Positions 7,495 through 15,447 of a stretch of 26,275 nt of DNA are shown in pieces (the stretch's first letter is position 1; each line of letters begins with the position of its first letter). The DNA comes from an uncultured Clostridia bacterium. GTDB lineage: Bacteria; Bacillota; Clostridia; Oscillospirales; Acutalibacteraceae. Under the pieces are notes generated by a model that saw only the letters and a program-made list of their open reading frames with translations, was not told where the DNA came from and ran no database searches. Position numbers and translations under genes: made by a program. Location of the stretch: positions 1 through 26,275 of the forward strand of contig CALGGQ010000070.1 of the NCBI GenBank assembly GCA_937915775.1, read 5' to 3'.

Positions 7495-8298
7495 ATGGAA
7501 AAAGCGAGAAAAGCAGTAGCGCTCGGTGATTTCGACGGAATGCACTTGGCACACAGAACAGTTGTGACGGGTGCACCGAATGCCACGGTCTACTGCGTGA
7601 ACAATCAGTTTACCCTGCTTCAGAAAAGCATTTTTACGCAGCGGTATCCGAACGCCGTTTTTGCGGATTTTGAAGCGATAAAACATATGACGGCGCAGGA
7701 ATTCACCGATGAAATTCTGCTCGGGCAGCTGGACGCGGGCATTCTGCTGTGCGGTTATAACTTCCGTTGTGGTAAAAACGCAATGTGGACGGCGCTGGAT
7801 TTAAGACAGTATCTGGAGAGCCGCGACGTCTGGGTGCGTATTTTGGAGCATCAGGATTATGAGAATGAGCCCATCAGCGCCACACGCATCCGCCGCTGTC
7901 TGCAAGACGGCGCCATTGAAGCGGCAAACGCGATGCTCGGCTATGCCTTCACGTTTGAGGCAGCGGTCATCGGGGGCGACAGGCGCGGCAGAACCATCGG
8001 CTTTCCGACGGCAAACCAGCAGTATCCCGAAGGGCTTGTGCTGCCGAAATGCGGCGTGTACGAAAGCCGCACCGAGGTGGACGGCGTGCTTTACCGCTCG
8101 TTTACCAATCTCGGCTTCCGCCCGTCCTGGCAGGTGGAAAAGCCGCTTGCCGAAACGCACATATTTGACTTTACGGGCGATTTATACGGCAAAACCGTTA
8201 GGGTAGAACTGATACGATATCTGCGGGAGGAACAGCGTTTTCATTCCGCACAGGAACTCAAGGAACAGTTAATCGATGATAAAAGCAGTATTGTTTGA
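7495..8298 (+). CDS. ribF: Bifunctional riboflavin kinase / FAD synthetase, compact N-terminal domain
   Basis: RibF phosphorylates riboflavin to FMN and adenylates FMN to FAD. The nucleotidyl-transferase half is recognised by ALGDFDGMHLAH (9-20, a variant of the usual GxFDGxHxGH), CGYNFRCGKN (86-95) and the SATRIR motif (about 128). The kinase half has GRTIGFPTAN (165-174) and the YLREEQRF ending. At 267 residues it is about 40 shorter than typical RibF. The missing part lies just after HLAH, where the family normally has a TFDPHP-like strand, here replaced by VYCVNNQF. The kinase half looks intact; full FAD synthetase activity is less certain. It starts three bases after truB, and its end overlaps the HAD gene by 23 bases. 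Confidence 0.85.
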   Translation: MEKARKAVALGDFDGMHLAHRTVVTGAPNATVYCVNNQFTLLQKSIFTQRYPNAVFADFEAIKHMTAQEFTDEILLGQLDAGILLCGYNFRCGKNAMWTALDLRQYLESRDVWVRILEHQDYENEPISATRIRRCLQDGAIEAANAMLGYAFTFEAAVIGGDRRGRTIGFPTANQQYPEGLVLPKCGVYESRTEVDGVLYRSFTNLGFRPSWQVEKPLAETHIFDFTGDLYGKTVRVELIRYLREEQRFHSAQELKEQLIDDKSSIV

Positions 8299-8941
8299 TT
8301 TTGACGAAACGCTTCAGGACAGAACGGAGGCGTTTGAGCATTATATGGACGCTTTCTTTGCGCTGTATCTGCCCGCGCTTAAGGGCGAGGAGCTGGAGCA
8401 GCGCAGGGAGGAAATGCGCGTCACCGGCAACGGCGGCTATGTGGACAGGGTGAAATGGTATTCCGGTCTGATTGACAGCTGGCATTGGGTTGAAGCACCG
8501 CCTGCCGAGGAGCTGGCGCATCATTATGACTATACCTTCGGTAACCACAACGTTGTGTTTCCGAACTCGGCGCCGCTCTTGCAGGAGCTGAAAAAGCGCG
8601 GCTACATTACGGGCGTGATTACGAACGGCCCCGCCTATCTGCAAAATCATAAAATGCAGCAGAGCGGCTTGATGGAGTGGATTGACGTACTGGTTGTCAG
8701 CGGCGATTACGGCATTCATAAGCCTGACCCGCGTATTTATGAAATTGCGGCGGAAAAAATCGGGCTGAAATGTGAGGAGTGCGTCTACGTCGGCGATCAT
8801 CCGGTGAACGATATTCAGGGTGCGCTCGGCGCCGGAATGAAGGCAATCCGCATGAATTTCGGCTGGTTTTACAACCAGGATTTGCGCCCCGATGTACCGG
8901 TGATAACCGATATTATAGAAGTTTTGAATTATCTGGATTAA
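8276..8941 (+). CDS. HAD-superfamily hydrolase (YjjG-like phosphatase)
   Basis: The 221-residue product shows all four HAD motifs: DFDET with nucleophile D8 and D10, the Thr in VITNGP, Lys in HKPDP, and GDHPVND near the C-terminus. A helical cap follows motif I, so it is HAD subfamily IA, as in YjjG-type nucleotidases or small-molecule phosphatases. The substrate cannot be named from sequence. It overlaps ribF by 23 bases and is the last gene before a strong terminator. This placement makes an FMN- or nucleotide-related phosphatase role plausible, but that is inference. AAGGA (8260-8264) lies upstream of ATG 8276. Confidence 0.88.
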   Translation: MIKAVLFDFDETLQDRTEAFEHYMDAFFALYLPALKGEELEQRREEMRVTGNGGYVDRVKWYSGLIDSWHWVEAPPAEELAHHYDYTFGNHNVVFPNSAPLLQELKKRGYITGVITNGPAYLQNHKMQQSGLMEWIDVLVVSGDYGIHKPDPRIYEIAAEKIGLKCEECVYVGDHPVNDIQGALGAGMKAIRMNFGWFYNQDLRPDVPVITDIIEVLNYLD

Positions 8942-8948
8942 GGATGTA

Positions 8949-8999
8949 ACACAGGAAGGGGTGCCCTATTTACTTAGGGCGCCCCTTCCTGTGTTTTTT
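8949..8999 (+). terminator. Strong intrinsic terminator of the rimP-ribF operon
   Basis: Bases 8949-8968 pair with 8975-8994 over 20 positions (one G-U pair) around a six-base loop. TTTTTT (8994-8999) and further T-rich sequence follow. It starts eight bases after the HAD stop codon. Confidence 0.93.
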
Positions 9000-9078
9000 C
9001 CTTTTTGTCACAATCACCAAAAAAGCAAAGCCCTTTTTGGTAATGTTGAATAAGGATAGGTGCGCTCTGCTTTTTTTG

Positions 9079-9108
9079 TTGAATTTTGCGGGGCGCTTGT
9101 TGTATAAT
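9079..9108 (+). promoter_or_regulatory. Promoter of the MFS transporter gene
   Basis: TTGAAT (9079-9084) and a perfect TATAAT (9103-9108) are separated by 18 bases. The leader is short, with AAGGAG (9128-9133) before ATG 9142. Confidence 0.7.
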
Positions 9109-9141
9109 TAGTTAGTAATATAAATATAAGGAGTTATTTGT

Positions 9142-10695
9142 ATGGGCAACAAAACAAAAAAGAAAAGCGGTCTGAATTATAAGCAGACGTTTTTAATCGG
9201 TTTCGGCTTTATGAGCTGTATGACGCTGTGGTCGGTTTATAATTCCTATGTGCCGGTCATTTTGCGTTCCAAGTTTACCGAGCTGCTCGGCGAAGGCACG
9301 AAAGCCGCTGCGTTTCTGAATGACCATAAGGCGCTTGCGTGGGTTTCCGTTGCGCTTATCGTCAACGCGATTATGACGATTGATAATATTTTCGGCGTCA
9401 TCTTCCTTCCGTTCTTCGGCAAGCGTTCGGACAGAGTCAAGGCGGGCAAGTGGGGCAAGAGAATGCCGTTTATTTTGGTTTGTATGCCGATTTGTGCCGT
9501 TTTCTTCTGCTTTATTCCCGTTGCCGCTCTGGTGAAGGCGGCGGGCCTGTCCGTTTTGCTGATGATGACGGTCATCATTTTCTTCAATTTCACGATGTCC
9601 ATATGGCGTTCGCCGGTGGTTTCGCTGATGCCGGACTTCACACCTTCCAAAATGCAGTCTGATGCCAACGCCGTTATCAACATCATGGGCGGCATCGGCC
9701 AGATGGTCGGCTTTGTTGTCGGTACGATTGCGGCAGCGCTGGCGGGACTGGTCGGCTTCACGGAGATCGCGTTAGGGCTTAAGTCGGATACAGACGCTTT
9801 GGGTCACGTTCTGGAGGCGGACGGCAGCATCAGAATGATAGACGGTGTTGCGCAAAAGGTGAATTATGTTCCGGTATTTGTTGTCACCGCCATCATTGCC
9901 GTGCTTTGCCTTGTCGTTCTGACGCTGTTCTACAGAAGAAACAGACAGCATGACCTTACGGCAACTGAGGCAGAAAAACTGGAAGCGGGAGACGATACGC
10001 CGAAAAAGAAGGTTTCCATCAAAAACCTCGATATGAGCAAAGGAGAAAAGAGAAGCCTTCTCATCATGCTCCTTGCGCTGTTCCTGCTGAATAACGCCAC
10101 GGAGGCGATTGTTCCGAACTTCACAAATTTCGCAAACGATACCCTGATGGTGCAGCCGATTTATTCCACGCTGATGATGGCGGTATTCGCCGTTTCACTC
10201 GCTCTTTTCGGTATTCCTGCCGGCGTGATGGGCAGAAAGCTCGGCAGAAAAAAGACGATTATGATCGGTCTTGCCGGTATCGTCTTTATGTTCATTGTTT
10301 ATCTTACCGTATCTCAGGTGCTGCCGAAAAATGCGGACGGCACGGTGAATACCTTTACCTGGATTTGCCTTTGGATTGCGCTGGTTGTCGGCGGTGCCGC
10401 AGTCGGATGCGTCAATATCAACACGCTGCCGCTGGTGCTTGCCATGGGCGGCAGAGAGCACGTGGGAACCTTCACGGGCTACTACTATACGGCAACGCAG
10501 GCTGCTTCTATTACGGGCCCGATTCTCTGCGGTCTTGTCATCGGTCTGTTCCACGAGGACTATAACTATATGTTCCTCTATTGCGCGGTGATGTTTGCAC
10601 TCGGTCTGATTGCCATGCTCGGCGTGAAGCACGGCGAAGCCACGGCTGAGGATGAGGAATGGATTCAGGAGGCTGTTGAGGCAGCAGGGGATTAA
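9142..10695 (+). CDS. MFS transporter, GPH/sucrose-transporter-like
   Basis: The 517-residue protein has about twelve hydrophobic segments with a charged central loop near 265-305 (RRNRQHDLTATEAEKLEAGDD...KKKVS). The segment FGKRSDRVKAGKWGKRMPFIL after the second or third helix resembles the loop 2-3 signature of glycoside-pentoside-hexuronide and SLC45/sucrose-type carriers (GxxSDR..GRRRPFI). A matching FGIPAGVMGRKLGRKKTIMIG sits in the second half. It most likely moves a sugar or glycoside by cation symport; the substrate is unknown. It has its own promoter, a ribosome binding site AAGGAG eight bases upstream, and a terminator-like hairpin after it, so it may be monocistronic. It lies just upstream of the two-component genes, so regulation by them is possible but unproven. 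Confidence 0.85.
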   Translation: MGNKTKKKSGLNYKQTFLIGFGFMSCMTLWSVYNSYVPVILRSKFTELLGEGTKAAAFLNDHKALAWVSVALIVNAIMTIDNIFGVIFLPFFGKRSDRVKAGKWGKRMPFILVCMPICAVFFCFIPVAALVKAAGLSVLLMMTVIIFFNFTMSIWRSPVVSLMPDFTPSKMQSDANAVINIMGGIGQMVGFVVGTIAAALAGLVGFTEIALGLKSDTDALGHVLEADGSIRMIDGVAQKVNYVPVFVVTAIIAVLCLVVLTLFYRRNRQHDLTATEAEKLEAGDDTPKKKVSIKNLDMSKGEKRSLLIMLLALFLLNNATEAIVPNFTNFANDTLMVQPIYSTLMMAVFAVSLALFGIPAGVMGRKLGRKKTIMIGLAGIVFMFIVYLTVSQVLPKNADGTVNTFTWICLWIALVVGGAAVGCVNINTLPLVLAMGGREHVGTFTGYYYTATQAASITGPILCGLVIGLFHEDYNYMFLYCAVMFALGLIAMLGVKHGEATAEDEEWIQEAVEAAGD

Positions 10696-10718
10696 TCTCA
10701 CAGGAATAACAATGTTTC

Positions 10719-10750
10719 GCAATGGCGCTCGCAAGGGCGCTATTGCTTTT
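10719..10750 (+). terminator. Hairpin after MFS gene, probable intrinsic terminator
   Basis: GCAATGGCGC (10719-10728) pairs with GCGCTATTGC (10737-10746), ten pairs including one G-U, with an eight-base loop and TTTT after the stem. The short T-run suggests partial termination and read-through into the signalling genes, for which I see no clear separate promoter. Confidence 0.6.
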
Positions 10751-10785
10751 CATCTGCAAAAATGACTGAGAAGGGAGGAAGTGCG

Positions 10786-12462
10786 ATGTATGACCGATAT
10801 TCCGTCAGACGGCTGGCGGTTACGGCTGCTGTTTTAATTATTGTCGGAATATTAAAAGTACCGCCAAGCCCGCTGCGGCAGCTTGTCAGCGGCGCGGTCT
10901 CCTTCGCGGTTTACCTCCTGATTTGTGCGGACTGGCTGTTCAGCATCCGCCGCCGGTTTATCCAGAAGGCGCTGAAACGGTATATGACCGTGTTTTCGGC
11001 GCTGCTGATGTTCTTAACGTGCGTTACCACGGTGAAGTATCGCTTTGTTGCCGAAAGCTCCTTTCTCAACCGGCAGCTGTGGTACTGGTACTATGTGCCG
11101 TTAATGCTGTTGCCGCCGCTGATGCTGCTCTCAACGCTCTATATCGGCAAGCCGGACCGTTACCGGCTGCCGTCAAAATGGCATCTGATTTTTATTCCGT
11201 ATACGGCGGTGATGCTGGGATTTGTGACGAATGATATTCATCAGCTGGCGTTTCGCTTCCGTCCCGATATGGTAAACTGGAATGCGGAATATACCTACGG
11301 CGTACTGTATTATGCGGCGGTGGCGCTGCTTGCCTTCGGTGTGATTGCCACACTGGCGGTAACCTTTCAGGCGTGCCTGAAGCAGCGCTTCTGGCATTCG
11401 TTCTGGCTGCCGCTGACCGTCGTGCTGCTCGGTGCGGGGTACTGGGCGGTCTATGTGTTTGGCAGCACTGCGGCAAAAGCCTTGATAACAACGCTGTTTT
11501 CTATGACGGAGGCAGTCGTGCTGTTTACCGTCTGTTTCTGGGAGAGCCTGGTGTGCGTGCATCTGATACCGTCCAATTCCAACCATACGGATTTCTTCAC
11601 GGCGTCCTCATTGAACGCCGGGCTGACGGATAAAAATTACCGGGTGCGCCTGACAGCGCCGAACGATATTGTTCCGCTGCCCGAGGAGGTGCAGCAGGCG
11701 GAAACCATGCCCGTGCTGCTGGGGGACGGAACTACCTTATTAAAAAGCTATCAGGTGAGAGGCGGCAATTTCTACTGGATGGAGGACCTCAGCGAAATCA
11801 TCCGTCTGAATGAAAAGCTGGCGGATACGGAGGACTATCTTACAGAGGAAAACGCCATGCTCGACGCTGCCACGGCGATTGAGGAGGGCAGAAAGACCTT
11901 TACCGAGCAGAACCGCCTGTATGACCGCATTGAAAAACAGATTAAGCCGCAGCTTGACAAGGTGAACGACCTGATTGAAAGCCTGCCGGAGGAAGAGGAA
12001 CTATTTCTAAAGCAGATGAAGCAGGCAGGTATTCTCAATGCGTATATCAAGCGGTATTCTAATCTGCTGCTGCTTGCCGGCAGCAGCCCTGCGATTGAGC
12101 TGTCGGAGCTCGGTCTGGCGCTTGCGGAGTCGATAGAATACGTGAAGCTCGCGGATATTCCCGCGATGTTTTCCTCTCAGGGCAGCGGCTATATCAACGC
12201 CGATTTTGCGTTGCTGGTGTATGAGCTGTATGAAGCGCTGCTGGAGAGCGCGCTGCCGTCTGTTGAAGCGGTGCTGGTATCCCTCAGGGCGCTTGACGGC
12301 GTGCTGACCTTTTATGCGGAGGTTTCCGCTCCGGCACCGGCGTTTAAGGCTGCGCCGTTTCGCCGCCGGCTGAAAGAGGCTGGCGCAGTGCTGCAAACGG
12401 AGCAGGACGGCGATACCGTCAGCGTGACGGTGAAAGCGTATATGGGAGGTGAGGACGTATGA
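10786..12462 (+). CDS. Multi-TM sensor protein with degenerate histidine-kinase-like tail
   Basis: The 558-residue product has seven or eight hydrophobic segments in the first ~270 residues, resembling the 7TM N-terminal sensor region of some Clostridial histidine kinases. A soluble part begins near 275, and a coiled-coil stretch (about 340-420, RLNEKLADTEDYLTEENAML...) sits where a dimerisation domain would be. The end (about 455-555) has the rhythm of a HATPase domain. The N-box-like YELYEALLES lacks the usual Asn, I see no G-box glycines, and there is no phospho-acceptor His in the coiled coil. It looks like a non-catalytic partner of the next gene. ATG 10786 was chosen because GGGAGG (10773-10778) lies seven bases upstream; an in-frame ATG at 10762 lies before that site. 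It overlaps the kinase gene by four bases (ATGA). Confidence 0.7.
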   Translation: MYDRYSVRRLAVTAAVLIIVGILKVPPSPLRQLVSGAVSFAVYLLICADWLFSIRRRFIQKALKRYMTVFSALLMFLTCVTTVKYRFVAESSFLNRQLWYWYYVPLMLLPPLMLLSTLYIGKPDRYRLPSKWHLIFIPYTAVMLGFVTNDIHQLAFRFRPDMVNWNAEYTYGVLYYAAVALLAFGVIATLAVTFQACLKQRFWHSFWLPLTVVLLGAGYWAVYVFGSTAAKALITTLFSMTEAVVLFTVCFWESLVCVHLIPSNSNHTDFFTASSLNAGLTDKNYRVRLTAPNDIVPLPEEVQQAETMPVLLGDGTTLLKSYQVRGGNFYWMEDLSEIIRLNEKLADTEDYLTEENAMLDAATAIEEGRKTFTEQNRLYDRIEKQIKPQLDKVNDLIESLPEEEELFLKQMKQAGILNAYIKRYSNLLLLAGSSPAIELSELGLALAESIEYVKLADIPAMFSSQGSGYINADFALLVYELYEALLESALPSVEAVLVSLRALDGVLTFYAEVSAPAPAFKAAPFRRRLKEAGAVLQTEQDGDTVSVTVKAYMGGEDV

Positions 12463-13739
12463 CAGTTTCCCATCTTCCGCTCTGGGTGCTTGCCGCAGGA
12501 GGTACCTTCTGTGTGCTGCTGACGGTGCTGTATGCCTTCCTGCTGGTCAAGACGTTTGAGGTCAGGCAGAAGCAGGGCGCTTTCGTGTTCTATCTGCTGT
12601 TTTTCTTTTTAAACTTGACGATGCTGCAAGGCATCGGTGATACCTGTAACTGCGTGTATTTTAACCCTGCGCTCGAGGACGGCTGGTTTGCATGTCTGCC
12701 GGCAGCGGCTGTGGCTGCGGCGCTGGCGGTGCTTACCGCAGTCGGTATCCTTTCTGCCGTGAAGCTGTACGGCAGTCTTTCAACGGAGCTGACGCCCGCC
12801 TCGCTGATGGAGGGGCTGGATATGCTGCCGGACGGCATTTGCTACAGCACGGCCTCCGGTGTGCCGCTGCTGGTGAACAGTAAAATGCAGAGCATCTGCA
12901 TTGAGGCGTTCGGCACGGCGGTGCTGGATACCGATTTATTGGAAAAACGCTTCAACAGCGGCGAGGTTGCCGCGGGCTGCGCCGTAACGGGCATTAATGA
13001 CAGCCGTTTTCTGCATCTCGGCGACGGCAGCGTCTGGAACATTGTGAGAAACGACCTCATGATTAAACGGATGCAGGTGCGGGAAATCATCGCCTATGAG
13101 GTGACCGAGGAATACGAAAAAAGCCGCCGGCTGGAGCAGCGCACCCAGCATCTTGCCGAGGTCAATCGGCAGCTGCATGAATACAGCAGCAATTTGGATG
13201 AGATTATCCGCGAGCGTGAAATCTTATCGGCAAAAATTCATCTGCATGACGATGTCGGGCGGTCGCTGCTGGCGTTGCGCGCCTACATTGCGCAGCAGAA
13301 TATCAGCCGTGAGCAGCTGGTGGCGCTGTGGAAATTCACTGTCGCGGTGCTGCGGCGCGAGGCGGTGTCTGACAATCACGGGGACCGTATGGAGGCGCTG
13401 CGCGAAGCGGCAAAGGCGGTGGATGTCAGCCTGAACTTTGACGGCGAAATCCCTGCCGAGCCGGAGCTCAACCGGGTGATTGCGCTCGCGGTGCGCGAAT
13501 GCCTGACAAACACGGTCAAGCACGCCGACGGCAGTGAGCTCACTGTGAAAACGAGAGAAAAAGACGGTGCTTACACCGTGGAAATCACGAACGACGGCAG
13601 GCAGCCGGACGGCGCTATCACCGAGCGTGGCGGTCTGCGCAATCTCCGCAGGGCGGTGGAAATGAACGGCGGAGAAATGGAAACGGAATTTGAGCCGCGC
13701 TTTTTGCTGCGGCTGAAGCTGAGGGAAAAGTATGAGTAA
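12459..13739 (+). CDS. Sensor histidine kinase, HisKA_3/NarL type
   Basis: The 426-residue protein has three N-terminal membrane segments (about 7-32, 40-62 and 74-104). A PAS-like region follows (about 115-225, LMEGLDMLPDGICYSTASG...), then a coiled coil. The dimerisation box is KIHLHDDVGRSLLALR, with the likely phospho-acceptor His at 263. The HATPase domain carries the N-box RECLTNTVKHADGS (Asn 351), a NDG G1-like motif and GGLRNLRRAVEMNGG. The catalytic residues expected of a LuxR-partnered kinase are present, unlike in the upstream gene. Start ATG 12459 overlaps the upstream stop, and the end overlaps the response regulator by eight bases, so the three proteins are probably made together. 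The ligand is unknown. Confidence 0.88.
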   Translation: MTVSHLPLWVLAAGGTFCVLLTVLYAFLLVKTFEVRQKQGAFVFYLLFFFLNLTMLQGIGDTCNCVYFNPALEDGWFACLPAAAVAAALAVLTAVGILSAVKLYGSLSTELTPASLMEGLDMLPDGICYSTASGVPLLVNSKMQSICIEAFGTAVLDTDLLEKRFNSGEVAAGCAVTGINDSRFLHLGDGSVWNIVRNDLMIKRMQVREIIAYEVTEEYEKSRRLEQRTQHLAEVNRQLHEYSSNLDEIIREREILSAKIHLHDDVGRSLLALRAYIAQQNISREQLVALWKFTVAVLRREAVSDNHGDRMEALREAAKAVDVSLNFDGEIPAEPELNRVIALAVRECLTNTVKHADGSELTVKTREKDGAYTVEITNDGRQPDGAITERGGLRNLRRAVEMNGGEMETEFEPRFLLRLKLREKYE

Positions 13740-14370
13740 GGTGCGTGTGATGATTGTCGATGACCAGTCGATTTCGCGTCAGCTGTTTGAGATGTATGTC
13801 AAATCCAGCGAGCGCTATGAGCTGGCATTTTCCATCGCCTCTGCGGCGGTAGCCGATGTGTACATTCTGAAAAACAAGGTTGATTTAATCCTGATGGATA
13901 TTCTGATGAACGACGGCTCCAATGGGCTGGAGGCGGCGCGCCAGATTAAGCAGCGCAACCCGCGCATCAAGATTATCGCCGTGACCTCGATGCCGGAGCG
14001 CTCGTGGATGGAGAAGGCGAAGGAAATCGGGGTGGACAGCTTTTGGTACAAGGAAACAGATGAAAAGACCATTCTGGAGGTGATGGACCGCACGATGAAC
14101 GGTGAGTCCGTGTATCCTGACCGTGCGCCTACCGTCAACCTCGGCTATGCGACCAGCGCCGATTTTACGGAGCGCGAGCTCGAGGTGCTGCGCATTATTA
14201 CGACAGGCGCTTCCAACGCGCAGGTGGCGGCGCAGCTCGGCATTTCGGAATATACCGTTAAATCCCATGTGCGCAGTATGCTGGATAAAACGGGCTACCG
14301 TTCCCGCACGGAGCTTGCCATCAAGGCGCGCGTCATCGGGCTTGCCATTAGCCACGAGGATTTGACGTAG
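13732..14370 (+). CDS. LuxR/NarL-family response regulator
   Basis: The 212-residue product has a receiver domain with acidic pair D10-D11, phospho-acceptor D56 (DLILMDILM), T85 and K107. A LuxR-type helix-turn-helix occupies the C-terminal ~60 residues (FTERELEVLRIITTGASNAQ, then ISEYTVKSHVRSMLDKTGYR). All receiver key residues are intact. GAGGG (13721-13725) lies before ATG 13732, which overlaps the kinase stop. It is the transcriptional output of the cassette. A perfect GTCAC-TT-GTGAC palindrome lies 34 bases past its stop, in front of the next operon, and the 12-base core containing most of it recurs near 17339, making these candidate binding sites. Confidence 0.93.
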   Translation: MSKVRVMIVDDQSISRQLFEMYVKSSERYELAFSIASAAVADVYILKNKVDLILMDILMNDGSNGLEAARQIKQRNPRIKIIAVTSMPERSWMEKAKEIGVDSFWYKETDEKTILEVMDRTMNGESVYPDRAPTVNLGYATSADFTERELEVLRIITTGASNAQVAAQLGISEYTVKSHVRSMLDKTGYRSRTELAIKARVIGLAISHEDLT

Positions 14371-14372
14371 TC

Positions 14373-14390
14373 CCGGTAGTCAGCCACCGG
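14373..14390. other. Short hairpin after response regulator gene
   Basis: CCGGT (14373-14377) pairs with ACCGG (14386-14390) around an eight-base loop. There is no T-run, so termination would be weak at best; it may be only a spacer structure between the regulator and the next promoter. Confidence 0.3.
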
Positions 14391-14401
14391 CGACGGAAAA
14401 A

Positions 14402-14445
14402 TAGTCACTTGTGACGTATTCATCCTTTTGGTTTTATTGTATGAT
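14402..14445 (+). promoter_or_regulatory. Nucleoside hydrolase promoter with TAGTCACTTGTG element
   Basis: TAGTCACTTGTG (14402-14413) contains most of a perfect inverted repeat GTCAC-TT-GTGAC (14404-14415). Exactly 26 bases later comes the -10 box TATGAT (14440-14445). The -35 position 14417-14422 reads TATTCA, a poor match, which fits an activator-dependent promoter. The same 12-mer at the same distance from a -10 box occurs at 17339-17382. Confidence 0.65.
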
Positions 14446-14478
14446 ATATAGTGAATAAATCTGAAAAGGAGCGATAAT

Positions 14479-15432
14479 ATGGCAGAAATCCATAAGGTGA
14501 TTATTGACAGCGATACCGCCGGCGACGACGCTGCGGCGTTGATTCTGGCGGCAAGAAGTAAGAATTTAGATATCTTAGGCGTTACGGTAGCAGCGGGCAA
14601 TGTCAGCCTGCAGCAGGGCGCGGATAACGCGCTGGCTGCACTGGAGCTGGTCGGCTGCGACGCACCTGTTTACCTCGGCGCTACGGCGCCGCTCTCCGGC
14701 GAGGAGCAGGAGTGCTTCAGCGTGTACGGCAGCGACGGAATGGGCGATGCGGATTTAGTTCACCCGAAGGGCAAGCCGCAGGAAAAGAATGCGGTGGATT
14801 TCATCCTTGATACCATCCGCGAAAACCCGTATGAAGTCGAAATTATGGCGCTCGGCCCCGTGACCAACCTTGCTCTTGCGATTCAGCAGGACAGGGAAAC
14901 GATGCTCAAGGTGAAACGCATCTGGTCCATGGGTACGGCGGGCTTCGGTCCCGGCAACGCTACGCCGGTGGCGGAATTCAATGTCTATAAGGATGCTGAC
15001 GCCTATAAGATGATGCTGGAGCTGGGTGTGCCTGTCACCGTAATCGGTCTGGATATGGATGACGAGCCGACCTGGACGAGCGAGGAATACCTGAACACCG
15101 TGATGAAAAACGGCAACGAGGTGCAGCAGTTTATGGCGACGGCTGCCGGCAAGCTGCTCGAATTCAAAAAGGGCAACGGCATTCCGGCGGTGGATTTGCC
15201 CGATGCCGTGGCGATGGCGTGCCTGGCGTGGGACGATTTTGTGGAGGAAACAACGCTCTGCTACGGCAGCTGCATTACCGATAAGGGCGAAACCTACGGT
15301 ATGGTCATTTTCTATAAGGACGGCTTTGTCTACGACTCGATGCCGAAAATCGGCAAGGCAAATGTCTCCGTGGTATCCAAGGCGAAGAAAAGCGAGTTTG
15401 TTGAACGGCTGAACCGTGTGTTCTGCGAGTAA
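14479..15432 (+). CDS. Nucleoside hydrolase (IUNH family)
   Basis: Enzymes of this family cleave the N-glycosidic bond of nucleosides to give base and ribose. The 317-residue product has the Asp-rich metal motif DSDTAGDDAA (D10, D12, D16, D17), a LGPVTNLALAI core, the NATPVAEFNVYKDADA segment (the usual AEFN-Y-D-A motif) and a metal-binding Asp at 242 in DLPDAVAMA. In the best-known members the residue before that Asp is a His used in leaving-group activation; here it is Pro, so base preference or mechanism may differ. AAGGAG (14466-14471) precedes ATG 14479. It is followed after 15 bases by a 5'-nucleotidase-like gene, fitting a nucleotide-to-base salvage pair. There is no signal peptide, so it is cytoplasmic. 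Confidence 0.88.
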   Translation: MAEIHKVIIDSDTAGDDAAALILAARSKNLDILGVTVAAGNVSLQQGADNALAALELVGCDAPVYLGATAPLSGEEQECFSVYGSDGMGDADLVHPKGKPQEKNAVDFILDTIRENPYEVEIMALGPVTNLALAIQQDRETMLKVKRIWSMGTAGFGPGNATPVAEFNVYKDADAYKMMLELGVPVTVIGLDMDDEPTWTSEEYLNTVMKNGNEVQQFMATAAGKLLEFKKGNGIPAVDLPDAVAMACLAWDDFVEETTLCYGSCITDKGETYGMVIFYKDGFVYDSMPKIGKANVSVVSKAKKSEFVERLNRVFCE

Positions 15433-15447
15433 AGAAAGGAGCGACCT

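Noticed and set aside
5565..7686. Long minus-strand open frames antisense to the nrnA-truB-ribF region
   Set aside because: The sense genes have intact catalytic motifs throughout; the antisense products are Arg/His/Ala-rich with no family resemblance.
9017..9078. Second terminator after the HAD gene (ACCAAAAA/TTTTTGGT and a later T-run)
   Set aside because: The stems are A/T-rich or mismatched with long loops, and a much stronger terminator at 8949-8999 already ends the operon.
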